Translations under genes and position numbers: made by a program | From: Bacteroidales bacterium | Lineage (GTDB): Bacteria; Bacteroidota; Bacteroidia; Bacteroidales; UBA932 | Direction: 5' to 3' | NCBI GenBank assembly: GCA_017454905.1 | Contig: JAFTCB010000042.1 | Span: 38,266-102,265, forward strand | Length of the DNA stretch: 64,000 bases | Shown: positions 32,934-41,159 of the stretch, piece by piece | How positions within the stretch are numbered: the first letter of the stretch is position 1 | Layout of the letters: each line of letters starts with the position of its first letter | The notes under the pieces: generated by a model | The model's input: the letters and a program-made list of their open reading frames with translations, nothing else | Databases searched by the model: none | What the model was told of the DNA's origin: nothing

Positions 32934-34206
32934 AGGCGGTACGGATCCGGACGGCCTGGGCGTGGGCGCGCAGGCCCTCGGCTTCAGCCATGGTGACGAT
33001 GGTGCCGGCGAGGCCGGCGAGGCCCTGCGGGGTGATCTCCTGGAGGGTCATCTTGCGGTAATAGCTGTCGAGGTTGACCCCGCTGAAGGAGCGGGCCCAG
33101 CCGCAGGTGGGCAGGGTGTGGTTGGTCCCGGAAGCATAGTCGCCCGCGCTTTCCGGGGTCCAGGCGCCCACGAAGACGCTGCCTGCCGCCGTGATCCGGT
33201 CGGCGATGGGCCAGGGATCCCGGGTGGCGATGATCAGGTGTTCGGGGGCATACGCATTCGCGAAATCAATCAGGTCCCCTCCGTCGGAGAAGATGACGCA
33301 GCGGCTCTTGCCAAGTGCTTTCAGCACGAATTCCGCCCGCGGAAGGGCTTCCGTCTGGCGTTGTACCTCCTGCACCACCGCATCGGCGGTGGCGGGCCGG
33401 TCGCAGACGAGCATCACCTGGCTGTCGGCGCCGTGTTCGGCCTGCGAGAGCAGGTCGGCGGCTGCGAAGGAGGGGGGCGTCGTGCTGTCGGCGATGACCA
33501 TCACTTCGGAGGGCCCTGCCGGCATGTCGATGGCCACCGTGCCGGCGGAGAGCAGCTGCTTTGCCGTGGTGACGTACTGGTTGCCGGGGCCGAAGATCTT
33601 GTCCACCTTGGGGACGGTGCGGGTACCGTAGGCCATTGCGGCGATGGCTTGGGCGCCGCCGAGCTTGAAGATGCGCTGCACGCCGCAGTAGCGGGCCGTC
33701 CAGAGTACTTCCGCATTGACTTTCCCGTCGCGGCCTGCCGGGGTGCAGAGCACCACTTCCGGGCAGCCGGCGATGCTGGCCGGGACGGCGAGCATCAGGA
33801 CGGTGGAGAAGAGGGGAGCGGTCCCGCCGGGGATATAGAGGCCGACCTTGCCGATGGGGACGGGCCGCTGGAGGCAGCGTACGCCCGGGGCGGTCAGCAC
33901 ACAGACCTCGCGGGGCTGCTGTGCCTCATGGAAGGCGCGGATATTGCGTTCGGCTGCGGCGACGGCCTGCTTGACGGCTTCGCTGACGCGCGCGCAGGCT
34001 TCTTCGATCTCTTGCGCGGAGACCTCGATGGCGTCCAGGGGGCGCCGGTCGATTTCGAGGGAGAGTTCGCGCAGCGCCTCGTCCCCCTGCTCGCGTACGC
34101 GCCGCAGGATGGCTTCCACGCGCTCCCGCACCTGGGGATTTTCACTGGCGGGCCGCAGGCACAGCTCCGCCCAGCGTTCCCGCGGGGGATTGTCGTATCT
34201 TTCCAT
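32920..34206 (-). CDS. hisD: Histidinol dehydrogenase
   Basis: 428 residues. Signature segments 'GLYIPGGTAPLFSTVLMLAVPA', 'IFKLGGAQAIAAMAYGT' and 'VDKIFGPGNQYVTTAK', the zinc ligands in 'LLSQAEHGADSQ' and the catalytic pair in 'NAYAPEHL'. It makes the last two oxidations to histidine. Three-nt gap after hisG. Confidence 0.97.
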   Translation of the reverse strand: MERYDNPPRERWAELCLRPASENPQVRERVEAILRRVREQGDEALRELSLEIDRRPLDAIEVSAQEIEEACARVSEAVKQAVAAAERNIRAFHEAQQPREVCVLTAPGVRCLQRPVPIGKVGLYIPGGTAPLFSTVLMLAVPASIAGCPEVVLCTPAGRDGKVNAEVLWTARYCGVQRIFKLGGAQAIAAMAYGTRTVPKVDKIFGPGNQYVTTAKQLLSAGTVAIDMPAGPSEVMVIADSTTPPSFAAADLLSQAEHGADSQVMLVCDRPATADAVVQEVQRQTEALPRAEFVLKALGKSRCVIFSDGGDLIDFANAYAPEHLIIATRDPWPIADRITAAGSVFVGAWTPESAGDYASGTNHTLPTCGWARSFSGVNLDSYYRKMTLQEITPQGLAGLAGTIVTMAEAEGLRAHAQAVRIRTAYEKE

Positions 34207-34209
34207 GGC

Positions 34210-35061
34210 TTACGGGATGATCTTGTCGATGTTCAGGACCAGGATGCCCTCGGCGCCGATCGCCTTGAGCAGCTGGATCTTCTCCCAGATGTCGCCGTCT
34301 TCCACGACGGAGTGCATGGAGCACCAGCCCTTGGCGGCCAGCGGCATCATGGTCGGGCTGCGCATGGCGGGCAGGATGCGGGTGGCCTCCTCGACGGAAG
34401 CCTCGGGGATATTCATCAGGATGTACTTCTTGTGACGGCTCACCATGGCGGATTCGATGCGGAAGAGCATCTCGTCCAGGGTCTGCCGGTCCTCGTCGCT
34501 GAGCCTGCCGCTCGAGATGAGGACGGCTTCGGACCAGAAGACCTTCTCGACCTCGCGCAGGCCATTGCTGACCAGCGTGCCGCCGGAGGAGACGATGTCG
34601 AAGATCGCATCCGCGATGTCCGCCGCCGGGGCGATCTCCACGGAACCGGTGATGACTTCGATCCGGGCATCGATCCCGTTCTCGTCCAGCCACTTGCGGA
34701 GGATCTTGGGGTAGGAGGTGGCAATGCGTTTGCCAGCAAACCACTGCGGCCCGTCGTAGTCCGCGCTCTTGGGCACGGCCAGGGAAATGCGGCAGGCGCC
34801 GAAGCCGAGCTTCTTGACGACCTGCACGTCGAGGCCGCGCTCCGCGACCTCGTTGAGGCCGACGATGCCGAGGGCGGCCGTGCCGCTGGCGACCACTTGC
34901 GGGATGTCGTCGTCGCGCATATAGAGGAGTTCAAGCGGGAAATTCGGTGCCTGGGACAGGAACTTCCGGCGCGAATCGTCGATGTCGATGCCGATTTCGC
35001 GCAGCAGGGCGGTGCTTTCTTCGTTGAGGCGCCCCTTGGATTGGATGGCTAATCTTAACAT
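34210..35061 (-). CDS. hisG: ATP phosphoribosyltransferase (long form)
   Basis: 283 residues, so the long HisG with its own C-terminal regulatory ACT-like domain ('ILMNIPEASVEEATRILPAM', 'WCSMHSVVEDGDIWEKIQLLKAIGAEGILVLNI') and no need for HisZ. Catalytic part: 'LRLAIQSKGRLNEES' and 'ADIADAIFDIVSSGGTLVSNGL'. First committed step, normally inhibited by histidine. First structural gene after the attenuator. Confidence 0.96.
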   Translation of the reverse strand: MLRLAIQSKGRLNEESTALLREIGIDIDDSRRKFLSQAPNFPLELLYMRDDDIPQVVASGTAALGIVGLNEVAERGLDVQVVKKLGFGACRISLAVPKSADYDGPQWFAGKRIATSYPKILRKWLDENGIDARIEVITGSVEIAPAADIADAIFDIVSSGGTLVSNGLREVEKVFWSEAVLISSGRLSDEDRQTLDEMLFRIESAMVSRHKKYILMNIPEASVEEATRILPAMRSPTMMPLAAKGWCSMHSVVEDGDIWEKIQLLKAIGAEGILVLNIDKIIP

Positions 35062-35118
35062 ATCTTTTTCTACTAACTATTATCAGTCGCATGCGGTCCC
35101 TTGTCAAGCCCGGGACAG

Positions 35119-35155
35119 CAAAAAAACGAGGCTCCCGGCACTCCGGCAAGCCTCG
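35119..35155 (-). terminator. Histidine operon attenuator terminator
   Basis: On the minus strand a 7-bp stem CGAGGCT/AGCCTCG (35149-35155 and 35127-35133) with an inner CCGG/CCGG stem is followed by seven T residues (35120-35126). It lies 40 nt after the leader-peptide stop and 58 nt before hisG, the position of a classical attenuator. Confidence 0.88.
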
Positions 35156-35195
35156 CTCTATCGCTTACGCACACACGCGCCGACCTACCGGATCC

Positions 35196-35237
35196 TCAGA
35201 CTCGGTGGTGATGGTGGTATGCGTTGTATTTTCTCAT
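35196..35237 (-). CDS. hisL: His operon leader peptide, four tandem histidines
   Basis: The 13-residue ORF reads MRKYNAYHHHHRV, with ATG at 35237 and TGA at 35196-35198. The run of four His codons (CAC CAT CAC CAC) would stall ribosomes when charged His-tRNA is low, preventing the downstream terminator at 35119-35155 from forming and letting RNA polymerase into hisG. Start, stop, His run, promoter and terminator are all seen; the attenuation mechanism is inferred from enterobacterial his and similar leaders. The ATG is only 7 nt from the -7 element. Confidence 0.9.
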   Translation of the reverse strand: MRKYNAYHHHHRV

Positions 35238-35244
35238 ACGGTTA

Positions 35245-35275
35245 CAAAGGTATCAATAATTTCTTGAAATCCAAA
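35245..35275 (-). promoter_or_regulatory. Promoter of the histidine operon
   Basis: TTTG at 35272-35275 and TACCTTTG at 35245-35252 on the minus strand, with 19 bp between TTG and TA: the ideal Bacteroidota -33/-7 promoter and the best match in the window. Confidence 0.8.
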
Positions 35276-35293
35276 TTTAATCGGGCGCGCCAC

Positions 35294-35935
35294 TCATTGC
35301 ACGATTTCAAGCAATTGCGGGAAGCGGTCGATGATCCAGTCGGGGCGGACGGCGGCGAGTTCGGCGCGGGTCTGGTTGCCGAAGGTGACACCGCAGACGC
35401 GGCATCCCGCGGCCTGTCCCATCTGCAGGTCGAAGATGGTGTCTCCGATGACGATCGTCTCTTCGGGCCGGGCGCCGAGGCGCTCCATCAGCAGGAGGGT
35501 GAGGTCCGGTGCGGGCTTGGGATGCTCGACGGCTTCCGTCGCGGCCAGTTCGCAGAAATGCTCCCCGATGCCGAGCACGCGCAGGAGCATCTCCAGCGAG
35601 GCGCCGCTGCGCGAAGTGGCGATGGCGAGCCGCAGGCAGCGGTCCCGCAGGATCTGCAGTGTCTGCGGGACGCCCTCGAAGAGGGTGACGCACGGTACGG
35701 CGATGTCGTCGAAGAGTCTCCGGTAGGTCACCACAGCTTCGTCCAGCCGCTCTTCCGGGGTGTCCGTGCCCAACTCGAAACAACGCCGCAGGGGCAGTCC
35801 GATGGTGGCCTGGATGCGTTCGTCCGCGGCGACGGGAAGTCCCATTTCGCGCAGGGTGGCCTGGGTGCAGAGAATGATGCCCCGGGTGGTGTCGGCCAGT
35901 GTGCCGTCAAAGTCGAAAATCAGGTTCCGGATCAT
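35294..35935 (-). CDS. HAD-superfamily phosphatase (phosphoglycolate-phosphatase-like)
   Basis: 213 residues with all four HAD motifs: nucleophile 'FDFDGTLADT', 'IATSRSG', lysine region 'EHPKPAPD' and acidic 'VIGDTIFDLQMG'. The alpha-helical cap is of the Gph/PGMB type. The substrate is unspecified; the operon position after the GH2 gene (3-nt gap) suggests a sugar phosphate, but this is weak. The his promoter starts only about 20 nt downstream. Confidence 0.85.
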   Translation of the reverse strand: MIRNLIFDFDGTLADTTRGIILCTQATLREMGLPVAADERIQATIGLPLRRCFELGTDTPEERLDEAVVTYRRLFDDIAVPCVTLFEGVPQTLQILRDRCLRLAIATSRSGASLEMLLRVLGIGEHFCELAATEAVEHPKPAPDLTLLLMERLGARPEETIVIGDTIFDLQMGQAAGCRVCGVTFGNQTRAELAAVRPDWIIDRFPQLLEIVQ

Positions 35936-35938
35936 GGA

Positions 35939-37750
35939 TCAGAAGGATTGGTACCAGTGCTGCAGGGTATAGAAGGCGTCTTTCTTTTCGCCTTTCTCGG
36001 AGATCAGGCCCTTGCGGTTGAAGTCGTCCTGGATGCCTTCCAGGGCGCGGCGCGGGGAGCGGAAGTCCTTGAGGATCCAGGGGGTGCAGCCGGCCAGGCC
36101 GGGGATGCGCTTCATCATGGCGATGTTCTTTTCGTAGAGGCGGACGAGGTACTCCTCGGTGAATCGCTCGTCGACGCTGCCGTGGCGGCCGTACTTGGCG
36201 CCGCCGCCCAGTTCGGAGATGATGACGGGCTTGTCCACCGGGAAGGTCCACTCCACGCGGTCGCATTTGTCGGCATTGCCGTCGTACCAGCCCACGTACT
36301 GATTGAAGCTCAGCAGGTCGGTCAGGTGCATCAGGTCGTCCACGAGGGTCATCTTGCCGGGCGCGGTCTCGTCCTTCTCCATGGCGGCGGACACGAGACG
36401 CGTCGGGTCGAGTTCGCGGGTCTTGGCGATGAGCTTGCCCAGGAAGGCCAGGCGCTCCGGCGAGCGCGGCGTCTCGTTGGCCACGGACCAGATGATGACG
36501 CAGGCGCGGTTGTGGTCGCGGGCGATCATCTCGCAGAGCTGGTTCTCGGCGTTGGCGTAGGTGTCGGGGTCGTTCCAGGCGATGGTCCAGTAGACGGGGA
36601 TTTCGGACCAGACCAGCAGGCCCATCTCGTCGGCCATCCGGACCATTTCTTCGTTGTGGGGATAGTGCGCCAGGCGCACGAAATTGCAGCCCATCTCCCG
36701 GGCCCAGCCGAGCGTGGTACGGGCGTGTCCGGCGCTGAACGCACGGCCTGCAGCTTCACCCGGACGCTCGTCGTGGATGGAGATGCCCTTGCAGAAGATT
36801 TCCTTTCCGTTGAGCAGGATCTTGCTGCCCTGCGTGGTGACGGTCTTGAAGCCGATCCTGTCGCTGATGCGGTCTGCCACGGAGGACACGATGACTTCGT
36901 AGAGCTTCGGGTCCTCGGGACACCACAGCCGGATGCCGGACTTGCGGGGCAGGGGGATGCTGAACGAGGCCAGGCCGTCGCTGTCGCTCTTCGCCGCGGC
37001 GCGCAGACCCAGTTCGGGGATCTCTACGCTGACCGCCTGCGCGGGATCGCTCCCGTCCAGCCGGATCCAGCCTTCGATGGACTTGCGGTCGGCGGAGAGG
37101 CGCACGCAGTAATCCCGGATGAAGGTCTCGGGGACTTCGAGCAACTTCACGCTGCGGGTGATGCCGCCGTAGTTCCACCAGTCGGTGTTGATGGTGGGGA
37201 CACCGTTCTCGTGGCGCTTGTTGTCCACCTTGACGATCAGGGAGTTCTGTCCGGCACGGAGCTGCTGCGTGACTTCGAAGTCGAAGGCGGTGAACCCGCC
37301 GGTATGCTTCCCGATGAGCGTCCCGTTGAGGGCGGCGATTGTCTCGTAATTGGCTCCGTCGAAATGGACGAAGTAGCGGTATCCCGGCTTGGGCTGCGCA
37401 TCGAACAGGCGGCGGTACCAGACGGTACCTTCATAATAATAGAGTTTTTCGCGCTGGGTGTTCCAGTCTCCGGGGACCTCCAGGGTCCCGGCGGCATCGA
37501 AGTCGTACTCGATCAGTCGCGTGGGGTCGGCATAGAAATGCCGGTCCGCGAAGAAGGTGTCCTGGGTGCGCATCGGCTGCATCCGGTAGTTGTAGTAGCC
37601 GTTCTCATAGGGATCGACGATGGCGCGCCAGGTCCCGTCCAGGGACTGCCCGGCGCGTCCTCCGGCATGCTGGATGGCCGGGGAGGCCGCGGCGCAGAAA
37701 GGCAGCAGCACCGCCAGGGCGATGCTGCTGAGAAGGGATTTATTTGACAT
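35939..37750 (-). CDS. Secreted glycoside hydrolase family 2 (beta-glucuronidase/galactosidase type)
   Basis: 603 residues from MSNKSLLSS (an ATG 9 nt earlier is also possible). Signal peptide ends CAAASP. Jelly-roll sugar-binding domain, Ig-like domain, then a TIM barrel with the acid/base in 'WSVANETPRS' (E426) and the nucleophile in 'VIISELGGG' (E513). The length and 'YWTIAWNDPDTYANAENQL' fit the beta-glucuronidase-like subgroup. It overlaps the GH105-CE12 gene by 11 nt, so they are translated from one mRNA and likely act on the same pectic or glucuronic-acid-bearing glycan. Confidence 0.86.
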   Translation of the reverse strand: MSNKSLLSSIALAVLLPFCAAASPAIQHAGGRAGQSLDGTWRAIVDPYENGYYNYRMQPMRTQDTFFADRHFYADPTRLIEYDFDAAGTLEVPGDWNTQREKLYYYEGTVWYRRLFDAQPKPGYRYFVHFDGANYETIAALNGTLIGKHTGGFTAFDFEVTQQLRAGQNSLIVKVDNKRHENGVPTINTDWWNYGGITRSVKLLEVPETFIRDYCVRLSADRKSIEGWIRLDGSDPAQAVSVEIPELGLRAAAKSDSDGLASFSIPLPRKSGIRLWCPEDPKLYEVIVSSVADRISDRIGFKTVTTQGSKILLNGKEIFCKGISIHDERPGEAAGRAFSAGHARTTLGWAREMGCNFVRLAHYPHNEEMVRMADEMGLLVWSEIPVYWTIAWNDPDTYANAENQLCEMIARDHNRACVIIWSVANETPRSPERLAFLGKLIAKTRELDPTRLVSAAMEKDETAPGKMTLVDDLMHLTDLLSFNQYVGWYDGNADKCDRVEWTFPVDKPVIISELGGGAKYGRHGSVDERFTEEYLVRLYEKNIAMMKRIPGLAGCTPWILKDFRSPRRALEGIQDDFNRKGLISEKGEKKDAFYTLQHWYQSF

Positions 37751-39782
37751 ATTTCGCAAGAGGTGTATTCTGGTCTTTGAGGGCCTTGGCCAGAAGTTCG
37801 CAGTAGAAACGGGCGCCGGGTTCGTAGGTGTGTACCGCGTCGGCGAAGTAGTCTTTCTGGGCTTTCTCGCGGCCGATCTGCTCGTACTGCGCTGCGGCGA
37901 TGTCGTTGAAGTCCACGAAGGCGACGCCTTCCTCAGCGGCCACCTGGCGGCTCCAGGCGTTGTAGGTGTCGGTGAAACGGTCGATCTTCGCGCCTTCCCA
38001 ACGGTTCTGCGGGGTCGGGGAGACGATGACGGGCGTGGCGCCGCGCTGCTTGGCCTGGCGGACCATCATCCGGAGGTAGTGGCCGTAGGTGTAGACGGTG
38101 ACGGGCGATCCGTCTTTCTCCATTACGAAGGTCTGGGGAGCGTCATCCGTGCCGGCCATCGTGCCGCGGGCGCGGCCGCTGTTGATGGGGGAGGTGTCGT
38201 TGTGGCCGAACTGGATCAGGACGAAGTCGCCGGGGCGGATGTTGTCGCGGATGCTGGCCCAGCGGCCGGTGAAGTAGGTCCGGCTGCTCAGACCGCTGAC
38301 GGCCAGGTTCTTGACTTCGACGGCGGAGGTGAGGTATTCGCCGAAGAAGCTGCCCCAGCCCCAGATGGTGTGCGGGTCGTTGCCGTGGCCGTCGGCGCAG
38401 GTAGAGTCGCCGGCGAGCCAGACGACGGGCTTGTCGCCGTCGCGGGCGATGGGGGCGGCGGCGCCGGCCGGACGCCAGGAGGGCGTCGGGGCGGGGGCCG
38501 TCTGGTACATCTTGATCATTTCGGCAGCGGCGAGCAGCACCGGACCGTAGCCGTGGGCGGCGAAGACGCTCACGGGACGACCCTCATAGAAGGTGTTGGT
38601 CCAGCCCAGGCCGGTGCCCACGCAGGTATTCTCCACCTGGCCCTGGGCGTTGACCTGCTTCGCCACGCCGGCCCAGCCGGCACGGGCGATATCCTGGTAG
38701 GCGGTGCGGTCGATCCATCCCTTGTTGATGGCGTGCGCGTATCCGTAGACGTACATGGCGCTGGCGCTGGTCTCGAGGTAGGATTCGGTCTTGTCGATGA
38801 GCTGGTGCCAGGTGCCCTCCGGGGACTGGTAGGCCGCCAGGCCGCGCAGCAGGGAGACCAGCAGGTCGCGGACCTCCGTCCAGCCCTGGGTGCGCTCGGG
38901 CACGGCGTCAAGTACGTCGCACATCGTCAGCACGGCCCAGCCGTTGGCGCGGGCCCAGTGGTAGTCCGGGTGCTCGGCCATCCCTTCGATCCAGCCGTGG
39001 CGGTAGATGTTCTTTTCAGGTACCCAGAGATATTTCTTGAAGAGGAGGACCTGGTTGATGGCCTCGTTGTAGTATTTCTGCGTGAGGTCGCCGCGCTCGA
39101 CCTGGCTGAGCCGTCCGCGGAAGGCGATCGGGGTGATGCCCATGTACATGTCGTCCAGCCAGACGGAATTGGGCGCCGGACGGAGGCGGGCGAGGATGCC
39201 GTCCCCCAGACGGTACTCCTTGTACATCACGAAGTTGAACCAGTTGTCCAGCAGGGGGCGGAAGACCTTGGCCTGCCTGGGATCCGCGAGGGTGGCCTTG
39301 ATCATCGCCGCGGTCATGGCGCCGCAGTCATCCAGCCACTTGGGGTTCTCCATGGCGCCGAGGCGCATCTGGTAGCCGTTCTCGTCCCAGTACTGCTTGA
39401 CGTAGGGATAAATCTCGCCGAGGAGTTTGAGGCGGTCGAAGGCGTATTTGCTGTACTTGGGGTCGCCGGTCACCTCGCTGGCGAGGAGCATGCCGGAGTA
39501 GGTGACACCCCATTCGTAGGTGGTGATACCGAAGTCGCCCTTTTTCAGGGTGCTGTTTTCGTCGATCTTCTTGAAGTCCTTGACGGCCTTGCCGTCGGCA
39601 TCCACCACGGCTGCGGGGGTGCAGCCGTCCAGGTAGGTATAGATGCGGTTGATGACTTCTTTGAGCTCGGTGACGGGGTCCGGACGCTGGGGGCGCTGCT
39701 GCGCCTGCTGGCCCCGTGCCGGGCCGCAGAGGCAGGCCGCCAGGGCGATGAGGGTGATAGCTTTGCGGAATAACGGTTTCAT
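37740..39782 (-). CDS. Fusion of GH105 unsaturated rhamnogalacturonyl hydrolase and CE12-type acetylesterase
   Basis: 680 residues, signal peptide ends GPARGQQ. Residues about 35-430 are an (alpha/alpha)6 barrel of the GH88/GH105 type, with the catalytic Asp in 'NSVWLDDMYMGITP' (D210/D211) and 'HPDYHWARANGWAV'. Residues about 450-675 are an SGNH hydrolase like RhgT: GDST (S460), 'FGHNDTSP' and 'DAVHTYEPGA' near the end. One protein would thus remove the unsaturated uronic acid left by a lyase and deacetylate rhamnogalacturonan. First gene of a three-gene operon with GH2 and HAD; no SusCD pair nearby. Confidence 0.88.
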   Translation of the reverse strand: MKPLFRKAITLIALAACLCGPARGQQAQQRPQRPDPVTELKEVINRIYTYLDGCTPAAVVDADGKAVKDFKKIDENSTLKKGDFGITTYEWGVTYSGMLLASEVTGDPKYSKYAFDRLKLLGEIYPYVKQYWDENGYQMRLGAMENPKWLDDCGAMTAAMIKATLADPRQAKVFRPLLDNWFNFVMYKEYRLGDGILARLRPAPNSVWLDDMYMGITPIAFRGRLSQVERGDLTQKYYNEAINQVLLFKKYLWVPEKNIYRHGWIEGMAEHPDYHWARANGWAVLTMCDVLDAVPERTQGWTEVRDLLVSLLRGLAAYQSPEGTWHQLIDKTESYLETSASAMYVYGYAHAINKGWIDRTAYQDIARAGWAGVAKQVNAQGQVENTCVGTGLGWTNTFYEGRPVSVFAAHGYGPVLLAAAEMIKMYQTAPAPTPSWRPAGAAAPIARDGDKPVVWLAGDSTCADGHGNDPHTIWGWGSFFGEYLTSAVEVKNLAVSGLSSRTYFTGRWASIRDNIRPGDFVLIQFGHNDTSPINSGRARGTMAGTDDAPQTFVMEKDGSPVTVYTYGHYLRMMVRQAKQRGATPVIVSPTPQNRWEGAKIDRFTDTYNAWSRQVAAEEGVAFVDFNDIAAAQYEQIGREKAQKDYFADAVHTYEPGARFYCELLAKALKDQNTPLAKYVK

Positions 39783-39810
39783 TTGTGTGTGGTTTTGTGG
39801 ATTCTTGTTA

Positions 39811-39818
39811 CAAATTTA
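39811..39818 (-). promoter_or_regulatory. -7 element for the GH105-CE12 operon
   Basis: TAAATTTG on the minus strand, 28 nt before the ATG at 39782; divergent from the ThrE-like promoter 12 bp away. Confidence 0.55.
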
Positions 39819-39830
39819 CGAGAAATAATC

Positions 39831-39838
39831 TAAATTTG
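39831..39838 (+). promoter_or_regulatory. -7 element for the ThrE-like gene
   Basis: TAAATTTG then five bases to the ATG at 39844. Confidence 0.6.
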
Positions 39839-39843
39839 CATGT

Positions 39844-41145
39844 ATGCAAGACCAACAATCACAGACCGACCTGGCCGAAGTGCTGGAAGTTGCTTCCGAA
39901 GCAGGACATATCTTGCTTGAGAACGGGGCGGAAATCTCCCGCGTGGAGGACATCATGTCCCGCATCGCCACCCATTTCGGCGTGGATTCGAGCAATTTCT
40001 TCGTACTCAGCAACGGGATTTTCACCACCGGCTCGGTGGACAAGGTCCGCCAGGGTGGCGGTCAGGCGCAGACCTACGCCAATGTGGAGTTCATCCCCAT
40101 CCGGGGCATCCAGTTGTCCAAGGTGGTGGCGGTGAACCGCCTGAGCTATGATATCTGCTATGGGATGTGTACGCTGGACCAGGCCCGGGAGCGCCTGCGC
40201 CTGATCCGCGCGGAAGCACCCAAACCGGCCTGGGAGCAGATCCTCGGGTCGGCCTTCGGCGCCGCCGGTTTCGCCGCCGTGTTCGGCGGCGGCTGGATGG
40301 ATTGTGCGGCCGCCTTCGTCGTCGGCGCCCTCTTGTATGTCTATATCCTCTTCTTCAGCAGCCGCTATCTGTCCAAGATCGTGGGCGGGATCAGCAATGC
40401 CCTGCTGGCCACCCTCCTGTGCGTGGCGTTCTACCGGATCGGTTTCGGCGACAGCCTGAGCAACATGATCATCGGCTCCGTGATGCCCCTGATCCCCGGG
40501 GTCCCGTTCGTCAACGGTGTGCGGGACCTGGCCAATTCGGACTATATCGCCGGCCTGACCCGGCTGACGGACGCGATGCTTGGCTTCTTCTGCATCGCCC
40601 TTGGTGTGGCGTTCAGTTTCCTGCTGGACGGCTGGATTTTCGGCGGGATGATTCCCCTGTCCGGGATGACCGTCAATCCGGAGACGTCCGGACTGCTCGT
40701 ACAGACGGTGGCGGCCTTTATAGGTACGCTTGCATTTGCCGACCTGTTCGGCGTGCCGCGGGCACAGTATTTCACCGCGGGCTTCATCGGCGCCATCGGC
40801 TGGTGCATCTACCTGGTGCTGATCCGCTTCGCTTCCGCCAGCCCGACGATTGCCATCATCCTTTCGTCCGTGCTGATCTGCGTCATGTCGCGCATCTCTG
40901 CCATCCAGCAGAAATGCCCGGCGCAGGTCTTCCTGCTCTGCGGCATCTTTCCGCTTGTGCCGGGTGCCGGGATCTTCTGGTGCTCCTATTATCTGGTCTC
41001 CGCGCAGTTGCCGATGGCCCTGGACAGCGGTTTCGGCGCCGTCAAAGCGGCCGTCGCCATCGTCCTCGGCATTATCCTCGCCATGGAGCTCCCGCAGCGT
41101 ATTTTCTCCGGCCGGAGACCCCGTCCGGAGCGTTCCGTTCATTGA
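39844..41145 (+). CDS. ThrE-family threonine/serine exporter (DUF1212-DUF3815 fusion)
   Basis: 433 residues. The N-terminal soluble part (about 1-130) has the ThrE pattern 'EAGHILLENGAEISRVEDIMSRIATHFGV'. Around ten membrane helices follow in two modules: the large ThrE domain ('GGGWMDCAAAFVVGALLYVYILFF', 'PLIPGVPFVNGVRDL') and the small one ('TVAAFIGTLAFADLFGVPRAQYFTAGFIGAIGW'). In many bacteria the two modules are separate proteins (YjjP/YjjB); here they are fused, as in corynebacterial ThrE. Probable amino-acid export. Confidence 0.87.
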   Translation: MQDQQSQTDLAEVLEVASEAGHILLENGAEISRVEDIMSRIATHFGVDSSNFFVLSNGIFTTGSVDKVRQGGGQAQTYANVEFIPIRGIQLSKVVAVNRLSYDICYGMCTLDQARERLRLIRAEAPKPAWEQILGSAFGAAGFAAVFGGGWMDCAAAFVVGALLYVYILFFSSRYLSKIVGGISNALLATLLCVAFYRIGFGDSLSNMIIGSVMPLIPGVPFVNGVRDLANSDYIAGLTRLTDAMLGFFCIALGVAFSFLLDGWIFGGMIPLSGMTVNPETSGLLVQTVAAFIGTLAFADLFGVPRAQYFTAGFIGAIGWCIYLVLIRFASASPTIAIILSSVLICVMSRISAIQQKCPAQVFLLCGIFPLVPGAGIFWCSYYLVSAQLPMALDSGFGAVKAAVAIVLGIILAMELPQRIFSGRRPRPERSVH

Positions 41146-41159
41146 TAGTACCTTTTGCC

